Assembly (NCBI RefSeq): GCF_041320595.1
Contig: NZ_CP166625.1
Coordinates: forward strand, 2,602,001-2,666,000
DNA length: 64,000 nucleotides
Source of the DNA: Pleomorphomonas sp. PLEO
Lineage (GTDB): Bacteria; Pseudomonadota; Alphaproteobacteria; Rhizobiales; Pleomorphomonadaceae
Reading direction: 5' to 3'
In this document: positions 37,656 to 45,890 of the stretch, in pieces
Position numbering within the stretch: the first letter of the stretch is position 1
Layout: each line of letters opens with the position of its first letter
Notes under the pieces: generated by a model
Told to the model about the DNA's origin: nothing
The model's database searches: none
The model's input: only the letters and a program-made list of their open reading frames with translations
Translations under genes and position numbers: made by a program

Positions 37656-39422
37656 ATGACACGGCAGATGACAGGCGCGGAAATGGTCATCCAGGCGCTG
37701 ATCGATCAGGGCGTCGACACGATTTTCGGTTACCCCGGCGGCGCGGTGCTGCCGATCTTCGACGAGCTGTTCCAGCAGGAAGAGGTTCGCCACGTCCTCG
37801 TCCGTCACGAGCAGGGCGCCGGCCACGCCGCCGAGGGCTATGCCCGCTCGACCGGCAAAGTCGGCGTGGCGCTCGCCACCTCCGGCCCCGGCGCCACCAA
37901 CATGGTGACGGCGCTGACCGACGCGCTGCTCGATTCGATCCCGATGGTCTGCATCACCGGCCAGGTGCCGACGACGCTGATCGGCACCGACGCCTTCCAG
38001 GAGGCCGACACGGTCGGCATTACGCGGCCCTGCACCAAGCATAACTGGCTGGTCCGCCGCATCGAGGATCTGCCGGCCATCCTGCACGAGGCCTTCCGCA
38101 TCGCCACCACCGGCCGTCCCGGCCCGGTTCTGGTTGACATCCCCAAGAACATCCAGTTCCAGACCGGCACCTACGAGAACTGCAAGGGCAAGTCGCTGAC
38201 GCAGTATCACCCGGCGGTGAAGGCCCCGGATGCGACCATTCGCGAGGCCGTCGAGTTGATGGCCGCCGCCAAGAAGCCGGTCCTCTATACTGGCGGTGGC
38301 GTCATCAACTCCGGTCCGAAGGCGGTGGCGCTGCTCCGCGACCTCGTCAAGCTGACCGGTTTCCCGGTGACATCGACGCTGATGGGCCTTGGCGCCTATC
38401 CGGCGTCGGGCAAGAACTGGCTCGGCATGCTGGGCATGCACGGCACCTACGAAGCCAATCTCGCGATGCACGACTGCGACGTGATGGTGTGCATCGGCGC
38501 GCGCTTTGACGACCGCATCACCGGCCGTATCGACGCCTTCTCGCCCAACTCCAAGAAGATCCACATCGACATCGACCCGTCGTCGATCAACAAGAACGTC
38601 GTGGTCGACCTGCCGATCGTCGGCGACGTCGGCTCGGTGCTCGAAGACATGATGGCCGCCTGGAATGCCCGCAAGCCGGTGCAGGACAAGGCGGCGCATG
38701 CCGCCTGGTGGAAGCTGATCGACGGCTGGCGGGCCAGGAAATGCCTCACCTATCGGCACTCGGCCGAGGCGATCATGCCGCAATATGCCATCGAGCGGTT
38801 GTTCGAGCTGACAAAGGGCCGTGACACCTACATCACCACCGAGGTGGGTCAGCACCAGATGTGGGCGGCGCAGTATTATCATTTCGACGAGCCGAACCGC
38901 TTCATGACGTCGGGTGGCCTCGGCACCATGGGTTACGGCCTGCCGGCGGCGATCGGCACCCAGCTCGCCCATCCCGGTTCGTTGGTGATCGACATCGCCG
39001 GCGACGCCTCGATCCAGATGAATATCCAGGAGCTGTCGACGGCGGTGCAGCACAATGCGCCGGTCAAGGCGTTCATCCTCAACAACCAGTACATGGGCAT
39101 GGTGCGCCAGTGGCAGCAGCTGTTGCACGGCAACCGGCTCAGCCACTCCTACGTCGACTCGCAACCCGACTTCGTGCGTCTGGCCGAGGCCTATGGCGCG
39201 GTGGGTATCCGCTGCTCCAAGCCGGCCGACCTCGACGACGCTATCGAGGAGATGATCCGCATCGACAAGCCGGTGATTTTTGACTGCCGCGTGGTCAGCC
39301 TCGCCAACTGCTTCCCGATGATCCCCTCGGGCAAGGCGCACAACGAGATGCTGCTCGGCACCGACGTCACCGATGAAGATATTGGAACGGCAATCGACTC
39401 CAACGGCAAGGTCCTGGTGTGA
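37656..39422 (+). CDS. ilvB: acetolactate synthase large subunit, copy 1
   Basis: A 588-residue thiamine-diphosphate enzyme. It has FGYPGGAVLP at residues 24-33, catalytic Glu52 (RHEQGAGHAAEGYAR), CITGQVPTTLIGTDAFQE, and the ThDP-metal motif GDASIQMNIQEL...NNQYMGMVRQW. It joins two pyruvates to acetolactate, or pyruvate and 2-ketobutyrate, in valine, leucine and isoleucine synthesis. ATG 37656 follows GAGGTAA. It is followed by ilvH and then by a nearly identical second copy; the two differ at 11 residues, all near the ends except one. Confidence 0.97.
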   Translation: MTRQMTGAEMVIQALIDQGVDTIFGYPGGAVLPIFDELFQQEEVRHVLVRHEQGAGHAAEGYARSTGKVGVALATSGPGATNMVTALTDALLDSIPMVCITGQVPTTLIGTDAFQEADTVGITRPCTKHNWLVRRIEDLPAILHEAFRIATTGRPGPVLVDIPKNIQFQTGTYENCKGKSLTQYHPAVKAPDATIREAVELMAAAKKPVLYTGGGVINSGPKAVALLRDLVKLTGFPVTSTLMGLGAYPASGKNWLGMLGMHGTYEANLAMHDCDVMVCIGARFDDRITGRIDAFSPNSKKIHIDIDPSSINKNVVVDLPIVGDVGSVLEDMMAAWNARKPVQDKAAHAAWWKLIDGWRARKCLTYRHSAEAIMPQYAIERLFELTKGRDTYITTEVGQHQMWAAQYYHFDEPNRFMTSGGLGTMGYGLPAAIGTQLAHPGSLVIDIAGDASIQMNIQELSTAVQHNAPVKAFILNNQYMGMVRQWQQLLHGNRLSHSYVDSQPDFVRLAEAYGAVGIRCSKPADLDDAIEEMIRIDKPVIFDCRVVSLANCFPMIPSGKAHNEMLLGTDVTDEDIGTAIDSNGKVLV

Positions 39423-39485
39423 GGCGCGGTTGCTTGCTTGAGCAGCCACTCACATTCTCCGCAACGCTTTATCGGAATTGACATC

Positions 39486-40043
39486 ATGATGATCGTCGCA
39501 GGTCAGTCCCAGTCCGCCTACTTCCTAGAGGAAGAGTTCCCCGCCACCGAGCGCAGCCACACGCTGTCGGTGCTGGTCGACAACGAGCCGGGCGTTCTCG
39601 CCCGCGTCGTCGGCCTGTTCTCGGGGCGCGGCTACAACATCGAGAGCCTCACCGTCTCCGAGATCGAGCATTCGAACCACCAGTCGCGCATCACCATCGT
39701 GACGACAGGCCGGCCGCCGGTCATCTCGCAGATCATGCACCAGCTCGGCCGCCTGATCCCGGTGCACAAGGTGATCAACCTAACCTGGGCCGGCGACGCG
39801 CTGGAGCGCGAGCTGGCCTTGGTCAAGGTGGCCGGCAAGGGCGAAATGCGCGACGAGGCGCTGCGCCTGGCGCAGGCCTTCAACGCCCGCATCGTCGATG
39901 CAACGCTCGACTCTTACGTGTTCGAGATGACCGGCGCGCCGGCCGACATCGACCGCTTCGTCGGCCTGATGAAGGAATGCGGCCTGGTTGAACTCGCCCG
40001 CACCGGCCTCGCGGCGCTTGCTCGCGGCAAGGTCGGCATGTGA
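39486..40043 (+). CDS. ilvH: acetolactate synthase small (regulatory) subunit
   Basis: A 185-residue regulatory subunit. The N-terminal ACT domain reads HTLSVLVDNEPGVLARVVGLFSGRGYNIESLTVSE, which binds valine for feedback inhibition; the C-terminal part (DEALRLAQAFNARIVDAT) is typical. ATG 39486 and 39489 are both possible starts; the frame is open 16 codons further upstream. It lies between the two ilvB copies and could serve both. Confidence 0.95.
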   Translation: MMIVAGQSQSAYFLEEEFPATERSHTLSVLVDNEPGVLARVVGLFSGRGYNIESLTVSEIEHSNHQSRITIVTTGRPPVISQIMHQLGRLIPVHKVINLTWAGDALERELALVKVAGKGEMRDEALRLAQAFNARIVDATLDSYVFEMTGAPADIDRFVGLMKECGLVELARTGLAALARGKVGM

Positions 40044-40181
40044 GGCTCAGGGCCGCCGCCGCGGCGAAACCGGGCGGCGGTCTGCTTCAGTGGCTCGTGG
40101 CGCTTAGCCTCGGGCCTTCTTTCCCGCCGGTCGTTTGCCGGCCATTCCGGGGTGGTCCCGGCGATTGAACCAGAGGACGGC

Positions 40182-40238
40182 ATGCGTTTGCTTCTCGTAG
40201 TACTTAGATGGCGCACCGTGGCGGAGGTCTCTTCCTGA
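40182..40238 (+). CDS. ilv leader peptide, copy 2
   Basis: The same 18 residues as copy 1 (MRLLLVVLRWRTVAEVSS), with GAGGA upstream. No promoter like that before copy 1 is present, so this leader probably lies inside the ilvB-ilvH transcript and would be translated as an internal sensor. Confidence 0.75.
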   Translation: MRLLLVVLRWRTVAEVSS

Positions 40239-40270
40239 GGCCTGCCGGTTACTCATGGTGCGCGAAAGTC

Positions 40271-40295
40271 GGGTCCCTAACGGGGCCTTTTTTAT
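40271..40295 (+). terminator. ilv attenuator terminator, copy 2
   Basis: GGGTCCC and GGGGCCT with loop TAAC in place of TAGC, followed by six T. The stem is identical to copy 1 and lies 42 nt before the second ilvB, so it can stop readthrough from ilvH. Confidence 0.82.
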
Positions 40296-40336
40296 TGCCC
40301 GCTTTTCCCCGGGATGAGAGCTTGAGGTAACAGACG

Positions 40337-42103
40337 ATGACACGGCAGATGACAGGCGCGGAAATGGTCATCCAGGCGCTGATCGATCAGGGCGTCGACA
40401 CGATTTTCGGTTACCCCGGCGCCGCGGTGCTGCCGATCTTAGACGAACTGTTCCAGCAGGAAGAAGTCCGCCACATTCTCGTCCGTCACGAGCAGGGCGC
40501 CGGCCACGCCGCCGAGGGCTATGCCCGCTCGACCGGCAAGGTCGGCGTGGCGCTCGCCACCTCCGGCCCCGGCGCCACCAACATGGTGACGGCGCTGACC
40601 GATGCGTTGCTCGACTCGATCCCGATGGTCTGCATCACCGGCCAGGTGCCGACGACGCTGATCGGCACCGACGCCTTCCAGGAAGCCGACACCGTCGGCA
40701 TCACGCGGCCCTGCACCAAGCATAACTGGCTGGTCCGCCGCATCGAGGATCTGCCGGCCATTCTGCACGAGGCCTTCCGCATCGCCACCACCGGCCGCCC
40801 CGGTCCGGTTCTGGTCGATATCCCCAAGAACATCCAGTTCCAGACCGGCACCTACGAGAACTGCAAGGGCAAGTCGCTGACGCAGTATCACCCGGCGGTG
40901 AAGGCCCCGGATGCGACCATTCGCGAGGCCGTCGAGTTGATGGCCGCCGCCAAGAAGCCTGTCCTCTATACTGGCGGCGGCGTCATCAACTCCGGCCCGA
41001 AGGCGGTGGCGCTGCTCCGCGATCTCGTCAAGCTGACCGGTTTCCCGGTGACATCGACGCTGATGGGCCTCGGCGCCTATCCGGCGTCGGGCAAGAACTG
41101 GCTCGGCATGCTGGGCATGCACGGCACCTACGAAGCCAATCTCGCGATGCACGACTGCGACGTGATGGTCTGCATCGGCGCGCGCTTTGACGACCGCATC
41201 ACCGGCCGTATCGACGCCTTCTCGCCCAACTCCAAGAAGATCCACATCGACATCGACCCGTCGTCGATCAACAAGAACGTCGTGGTCGACCTGCCGATCG
41301 TCGGCGACGTCGGCTCGGTGCTCGAAGACATGATGGCCGCCTGGAATGCCCGCAAGCCGGTGCAGGACAAGGCGGCGCATGCCGCCTGGTGGAAGCAGAT
41401 CGACGGCTGGCGGGCCAGGAAGTGCCTGACCTACCGGCACTCGGCCGAGGCGATCATGCCGCAATATGCCATCGAGCGGCTGTTCGAGCTGACAAAGGGC
41501 CGCGACACCTACATCACCACCGAGGTCGGCCAGCACCAGATGTGGGCGGCGCAGTACTATCATTTCGACGAGCCGAACCGCTTCATGACGTCGGGCGGCC
41601 TCGGCACGATGGGCTACGGTCTGCCGGCGGCCATCGGCACCCAGCTCGCCCATCCCGGTTCGTTGGTGATCGACATCGCCGGCGACGCCTCGATCCAGAT
41701 GAATATCCAGGAGCTGTCGACGGCGGTGCAGCACAATGCGCCGGTCAAGGCGTTCATCCTCAACAACCAGTACATGGGCATGGTGCGCCAGTGGCAGCAG
41801 CTGTTGCACGGCAACCGGCTCAGCCACTCCTACGTCGACTCGCAACCCGACTTCGTGCGTCTGGCCGAGGCCTATGGCGCGGTGGGTATCCGCTGCTCCA
41901 AGCCGGCCGACCTCGACGACGCTATCGAGGAGATGATCCGCATCGACAAGCCGGTGATTTTTGACTGCCGCGTGGTCAGCCTCGCCAACTGCTTCCCGAT
42001 GATCCCCTCGGGCAAGGCGCACAACGAGATGCTGCTCGGTAACGAGGTGTCCGACGAGGATATCGGGACGGCGATCGGAGCCGCCGGCAAGATTCTGGTG
42101 TGA
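40337..42103 (+). CDS. ilvB: acetolactate synthase large subunit, copy 2
   Basis: A 588-residue near copy of the upstream enzyme, with the same catalytic Glu52 and ThDP motif. Differences are Gly29Ala, Phe35Leu and Val47Ile at the N-terminus, one Leu to Gln change in AAWWKQIDG, and seven in the last 22 residues. Gly29 is the second glycine of YPGG, equivalent to Gly121 of plant acetolactate synthase. A stretch of roughly 400 bases (about 41641-42039) is identical to copy 1, silent sites included. The copy sits after ilvH with its own leader and terminator. Confidence 0.96.
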   Translation: MTRQMTGAEMVIQALIDQGVDTIFGYPGAAVLPILDELFQQEEVRHILVRHEQGAGHAAEGYARSTGKVGVALATSGPGATNMVTALTDALLDSIPMVCITGQVPTTLIGTDAFQEADTVGITRPCTKHNWLVRRIEDLPAILHEAFRIATTGRPGPVLVDIPKNIQFQTGTYENCKGKSLTQYHPAVKAPDATIREAVELMAAAKKPVLYTGGGVINSGPKAVALLRDLVKLTGFPVTSTLMGLGAYPASGKNWLGMLGMHGTYEANLAMHDCDVMVCIGARFDDRITGRIDAFSPNSKKIHIDIDPSSINKNVVVDLPIVGDVGSVLEDMMAAWNARKPVQDKAAHAAWWKQIDGWRARKCLTYRHSAEAIMPQYAIERLFELTKGRDTYITTEVGQHQMWAAQYYHFDEPNRFMTSGGLGTMGYGLPAAIGTQLAHPGSLVIDIAGDASIQMNIQELSTAVQHNAPVKAFILNNQYMGMVRQWQQLLHGNRLSHSYVDSQPDFVRLAEAYGAVGIRCSKPADLDDAIEEMIRIDKPVIFDCRVVSLANCFPMIPSGKAHNEMLLGNEVSDEDIGTAIGAAGKILV

Positions 42104-42159
42104 GACGCGGTGTTTATTGGAGCACACGGCAACACGGATATCTGAAGGATGACGCCGTC

Positions 42160-42816
42160 ATGACAGAGTTTGAGCTCGACCACCTGTTCGTCTTCGTCGA
42201 TCCGGCGGAGATCAAGCCGGGCGGTGGCGTATTCGAGCGGCTCGCCGCGCTCGGCCTCGAACCGTCGTTTACGCGTCGGCACGTCGGGCAGGGGACGGCC
42301 AACCTCTGCTATGCTTTCGACAATGCCTATCTCGAACTGCTCTATGTCATCGATGTGGACGAACTCGCCGCTTCGCCGCTCGGCCGCTCCGGTTTTGCCG
42401 AGCGGGCGGCGTGGCGGGAGACCGGCGCCTCGCCCTTCGGCATTGCCTGCCGAGGCGAGCTGCCGCGCGAAAGCTGGGCCTATCGCAATCCCGATTTTCC
42501 GCCCGGCGTGTCGATCGCCATTTCACAAGAGAGCGATGATCCCGCGATGCCCTTCATCTTCTCGTCGCCAGGCAAGGCGCGACCGTCCGATTGGACCGAC
42601 GGGCGGGCAGGGCGGCGACAGACGACGGCCGGATTGACGCACCTCACCATCGAACGCCTGACGTTGCCCAGGCTGCCGATGGCGGGCGGAGCGCTCGACG
42701 GCTTCCACCATGCCGGCCTCGTCAAGGTGCTGGAGATTGCCGATGGCGAAACTGAATTGCTGATCGGTCTCGCGCCTAGCCGGCGGCTTCGGTTGCCGTT
42801 GTTTACGGCCGCCTGA
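42160..42816 (+). CDS. glyoxalase-like domain protein
   Basis: A 218-residue protein beginning MTEFELDHLFVFVDPAEIKPGGGVFERLAALGLEPSF. It has the DHLFVFV and NLCYAFDNAYLELLYV strands of the Glyoxalase_3/VOC group, with a second half that repeats the fold. The reaction is unknown. GAAGGAT lies upstream of ATG 42160. It is 56 nt after the second ilvB and may be read from the same transcript. Confidence 0.75.
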   Translation: MTEFELDHLFVFVDPAEIKPGGGVFERLAALGLEPSFTRRHVGQGTANLCYAFDNAYLELLYVIDVDELAASPLGRSGFAERAAWRETGASPFGIACRGELPRESWAYRNPDFPPGVSIAISQESDDPAMPFIFSSPGKARPSDWTDGRAGRRQTTAGLTHLTIERLTLPRLPMAGGALDGFHHAGLVKVLEIADGETELLIGLAPSRRLRLPLFTAA

Positions 42817-42881
42817 GGTCGCTTGTGCGGCGAGGGGCGGCGGATTATCGTCGCGGCTCCCGAACTCACAGGTCGCCCGCG

Positions 42882-43631
42882 ATGACCCGCACCAAGCTCT
42901 CCGTCAACGTCAATGCCATCGCCCATCTGCGCAATCGGCGTGATCTGCCGTGGCCGTCGGTTATCGGCCTGTCGCGCATCGCGCTCGAAGCGGGCGCCGT
43001 CGGCATCACTGTGCATCCCCGTCCGGACGAGCGGCATATCCGCCGTACCGATGTGTTCGCGCTGCAGGAGATGCTGAGGACCGACTGGCCAGGTCGCGAA
43101 TACAATATCGAGGGTTATCCGACCGAGGACTTCCTGAAGCTCTGCGAGGCGGCCCATCCTGATCAGGTGACACTGGTACCTGATGTGCCCGGTCAGAACA
43201 CCTCCGACCACGGCTGGGACTGCGTTACCAATCAGTCCTTCCTGTCGGATGTGGTGCGGCGCATTCAAGGGCAGGGCATGCGCGCCTCGATCTTCGTCGA
43301 CGCCGATCCGACGCAGGCGGCCGCCGCCGCGCTGACTGGCGCGCGGCGCATCGAGATCTATACGGGCCCCTACGGCCACACCTTCGATCCCACCGAACAG
43401 CGGGCACGGCTGGAGGAAGTGGCGATCACCGCCGATGCCGCCGTCAAGCTCGGCATGGCGGTCAACGCCGGCCACGACCTGACGCTCGACAACCTGCCGC
43501 CGCTGGTGAAACGGACGCCGCACATTGCCGAGGCGTCGATCGGCCACGCGGTGATCGCTGACTGCATGATCTACGGCATGGCCGAGACGGTGCGCCGCTA
43601 TCGCTGCGCGCTGGGCGACGCCGACGCCTGA
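42882..43631 (+). CDS. pdxJ: pyridoxine 5'-phosphate synthase
   Basis: A 249-residue PdxJ, TKLSVNVNAIAHLRNRR at the start, then GITVHPRPDERHIRRTDV, EGYPTEDFL, VTLVPDVPGQNTSDHGWD and IEIYTGPYG, and NAGHDLTLDNL. It condenses 1-deoxyxylulose-5-phosphate with 3-amino-2-oxopropyl phosphate to make vitamin B6. The ATG at 42882 is chosen; a longer frame to 42825 is open but not family-like. It ends just before the insertion sequence. Confidence 0.96.
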   Translation: MTRTKLSVNVNAIAHLRNRRDLPWPSVIGLSRIALEAGAVGITVHPRPDERHIRRTDVFALQEMLRTDWPGREYNIEGYPTEDFLKLCEAAHPDQVTLVPDVPGQNTSDHGWDCVTNQSFLSDVVRRIQGQGMRASIFVDADPTQAAAAALTGARRIEIYTGPYGHTFDPTEQRARLEEVAITADAAVKLGMAVNAGHDLTLDNLPPLVKRTPHIAEASIGHAVIADCMIYGMAETVRRYRCALGDADA

Positions 43632-43730
43632 GCGCGTAAGGGCGAGTGATATTGCCGTCGTGCCTTTTTCTGCCTGAGGTCCTCCGCCTTCGCGGAGGAT
43701 TGTTCGTCTGCGTTGTCTTAAGATGAAGGC

Positions 43731-43951
43731 GGCCTCTCCGGCCGGTTGGTTTGACGACCCCGGAGAGGCCGGTGGCAGGCGACCGTGCGGAGGATCGGGT
43801 TTTCACCCGTTGTCATCAAGGCTCCCTGCCATCTTCCATCATTCGCTTGGAGAGTTGATGGGGTCTCTGGGGGCTGACCCTTGCCGATCAGACCCACGCC
43901 CGAGAACAATCCGAAGCTCATGGTGGCCTAACTTGGGAAGGATAGCACATC
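43731..43951 (+). ncRNA. candidate bridge RNA of the IS110 element
   Basis: The non-coding stretch between the left end and the transposase holds a perfect 11-bp stem (43731-43741 with 43760-43770) around an 18-nt loop. Next come a 5-bp stem CGGGT-TTTC-ACCCG (about 43797-43810) and a later GGGTCT/AGACCC pairing. IS110-group elements transcribe this region as a bridge RNA whose loops pair with target and donor DNA. The placement and structure fit, but loop assignment and transcript ends are not shown. Confidence 0.5.
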
Positions 43952-44911
43952 ATGACCTTTTTGCAGAAGGCTCCCGAGATCGTTCTGGGCTTCGATGTCT
44001 CCCAGGACACGCTGACGGTCTTCCAAGCCCTTTCCTCGTCTGCCTGTCCGAAGCCTTGCGTCATCGACAATACCGCCGCCGCCATCCGCCGCTTTCTGAA
44101 GAGTCTTGAGCGGATAGACCTTGCGGTCTGCGAGCCGACCGGTGGCCATGAGCATGTCCTTGTGGCCGAACTGATGGCCGCAGGCATTGCCTGCCACCGG
44201 GTGGATGCCTTGAAGGTAAAGGCTTTTATCCGCTCCTTCGGCACCCTGGCCAAGACGGACGCTCTCGATGCCGAAGCGCTGGCCCGCTACGGGCAGGATC
44301 GCTGGGATCGGCTTTCCCTCTTCCTGCCGAAAGAGGCCGACCAGAAGATCTTGACCGATCTGGTTGCCCGGCGCGAGGACCTGGTTGCCCTCAAGGTGGC
44401 CGAGCAGAACCGGGCAAGAGCGCCGGCCAGCAAGGTGATCAAGGCGTCCTGTGACGCCATCCTGCGGGCCATCGTCCGCCAGATCAAAGCCATTGAGGCG
44501 GAGACGAAGGCGCTGATCGACAGAACCCCGCAGCTCAAGGCTGCCTTCCGGGAAATGCAGAGCTTGCCCGGTGTCGGGTCGCTGACCGCGATCGCTCTTC
44601 TCGCCCACATGCCAGAGCTGGGCAGCCTGCAGCGAAGGCAGGCGGCCTCGCTGGCCGGCGTGGCCCCACACGCCAATGACAGCGGTCTGTTCAAGGGACA
44701 CAGGACGATGCGCGGTGGACGCTCTGAGGTGCGTCGTCTCCTCTTCATGGCAGCCCTGGCCGCAAGCCACGCAAAGGGACCATTACGTGAGGTCTATCAA
44801 CGCCTTGTTCAAAACGGAAAGAAGCCAATCGTCGCCATCGGAGCCCTCATGCGCAAGATCATCGTCATCCTCAATGCAAGACTGAGAGACCTCAATGCCC
44901 AACAGAGTTGA
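43952..44911 (+). CDS. IS110-family transposase (DEDD + Ser)
   Basis: A 319-residue transposase. The RuvC-like DEDD residues are Asp15 (LGFDVSQDT), Glu61 (AVCEPTGGHE), Asp103 and Asp106 (KTDALDAEAL). The C-terminal Transposase_20 part has a helix-hairpin region (LPGVGSLTAIALLAHMPELG) and the conserved serine Ser244 in GVAPHANDSGLFKGHRTMRGGRSEV, the candidate catalytic Ser. The protein is full length and intact, so the element may be active. GGAAGGA lies about 11 nt before ATG. Confidence 0.93.
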   Translation: MTFLQKAPEIVLGFDVSQDTLTVFQALSSSACPKPCVIDNTAAAIRRFLKSLERIDLAVCEPTGGHEHVLVAELMAAGIACHRVDALKVKAFIRSFGTLAKTDALDAEALARYGQDRWDRLSLFLPKEADQKILTDLVARREDLVALKVAEQNRARAPASKVIKASCDAILRAIVRQIKAIEAETKALIDRTPQLKAAFREMQSLPGVGSLTAIALLAHMPELGSLQRRQAASLAGVAPHANDSGLFKGHRTMRGGRSEVRRLLFMAALAASHAKGPLREVYQRLVQNGKKPIVAIGALMRKIIVILNARLRDLNAQQS

Positions 44912-45013
44912 TGACAATTTATCTATATGTTTTTATTATATAATTCTGTCTTCCTACGCGAAGGCGTAGGACCTCAGGCAGGATAGGGTAAGGGGCCGAT
45001 ATAGGATGCCCGG

Positions 45014-45727
45014 TTACTCAGCAGCCGCCTTCATTCCACCCGCCAGCGCGAAGTCGACGGCGGCGGCGGCGTGGATCGCCGTGCTGTCATAGCCTGGCAG
45101 TGGCAGCGCGTCGGGTTCGAGCAGCAGGCAGATTTCCGTACAGCCGAGAATGACGGCGTCGCAACCTTCATCTTTTGCCTGGGCGATCAGGTCGAGGAAG
45201 GCGGCGCGCGACTCGTCGCGGACGGTGCCGGCGCAGAGCTCGTCGAAGATGACGTTATGGACGATGGCGCGGCCGGCTTCGCCGGGCGTCGTCATGGCAA
45301 TTCCATGAGCGGCCATACGGCGGGCATAGAAGCCCTGTTCCATGGTGTAGCGGGTGGCCAGCAGCAGCGGCCGGCGTACGCCCGAGGCCGACAGCACTTT
45401 CGCCGTCTCGTCGATGATGTTGAGGAGCGGGATTTTGACGGTTGCGGCCACCTCGTCGGCGACGAGATGCATGGTGTTGGTGCAGATCAGAACGCAGTCG
45501 GCGCCGGCCCGTTCAAGCCCTTGCGCCGCCTTGCCGAGGCGTTCGGCGGCGGCGTCCCAGCGTCCAGCCTTCTGCAAGTCGACAATCGACTGGAAGTCGA
45601 CCGAGTGCATGACGAGCTCGGCCGAGTGCAGGCCGCCAAGGCGCGTCCGTACCGCCTCATTGATCATCTTGTAGTAGACAGCGGTGCTCTCGAAACTCAT
45701 GCCGCCGATGAGGCCAATGGTGCGCAT
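45014..45727 (-). CDS. aspartate/glutamate racemase family protein
   Basis: A 237-residue racemase. It begins MRTIGLIGGMSFESTAVYYKMINEA. The two catalytic cysteines are in CTNTMHLVADE and VILGCTEICLLL, as in aspartate racemases (cofactor-independent). It interconverts L- and D-aspartate or related acids. It diverges from an Lrp/AsnC regulator with palindromic sites between, suggesting amino-acid-responsive control. Confidence 0.9.
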   Translation of the reverse strand: MRTIGLIGGMSFESTAVYYKMINEAVRTRLGGLHSAELVMHSVDFQSIVDLQKAGRWDAAAERLGKAAQGLERAGADCVLICTNTMHLVADEVAATVKIPLLNIIDETAKVLSASGVRRPLLLATRYTMEQGFYARRMAAHGIAMTTPGEAGRAIVHNVIFDELCAGTVRDESRAAFLDLIAQAKDEGCDAVILGCTEICLLLEPDALPLPGYDSTAIHAAAAVDFALAGGMKAAAE

Positions 45728-45780
45728 CTCAGTTCCCTTTGTCGCGATGGCCGATCATAGCTTCGGTCATCCGCCAAGGG

Positions 45781-45849
45781 TTTGCATGCCTCAGCGCAAA
45801 ATCTGGCTACCAGGCAATTTGCTGGCGCAGATTTGCATTATTGTGCAAA
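45781..45849. promoter_or_regulatory. cluster of Lrp-type operator dyads
   Basis: TTTGCA-TTATTG-TGCAAA (45832-45849) is a perfect 6-bp dyad. Two further near-dyads occur upstream: TTTGC with GCAAA at 45781-45799, and AATTTGC with GCAGATT around 45817-45834. Several sites in a row in the divergent region are typical for Lrp/AsnC proteins. Confidence 0.55.
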
Positions 45850-45890
45850 ATAGGCGCGTGATCATTCTTCTACAAAGGAATCGGCGGCGC

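Larger units (their letters stand above)
43670..44981 (+). mobile_element. IS110-family insertion sequence
   Basis: A 1.3-kb element with a DEDD transposase, a long non-coding left part (about 250 bp) and a short right part (about 70 bp). Near each end is a 29-bp inverted sequence that matches its partner at 27 positions (43670-43698 and 44953-44981). Each can fold as a hairpin, CCTCCGC-CTTC-GCGGAGG on the left and CCTACGC-GAAG-GCGTAGG on the right. The true ends may lie a few bases away. It lies between pdxJ and the racemase, with no gene visibly cut. Confidence 0.75.

Noticed and set aside
37551-39449. 632-residue open frame opposite ilvB copy 1 (and a similar one, 40439-42127, opposite copy 2)
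   Set aside because: GC-rich coding DNA leaves the antisense frame open; the translation is a His/Gly/Val-rich shadow with no family features, and the sense strand is clearly ilvB.
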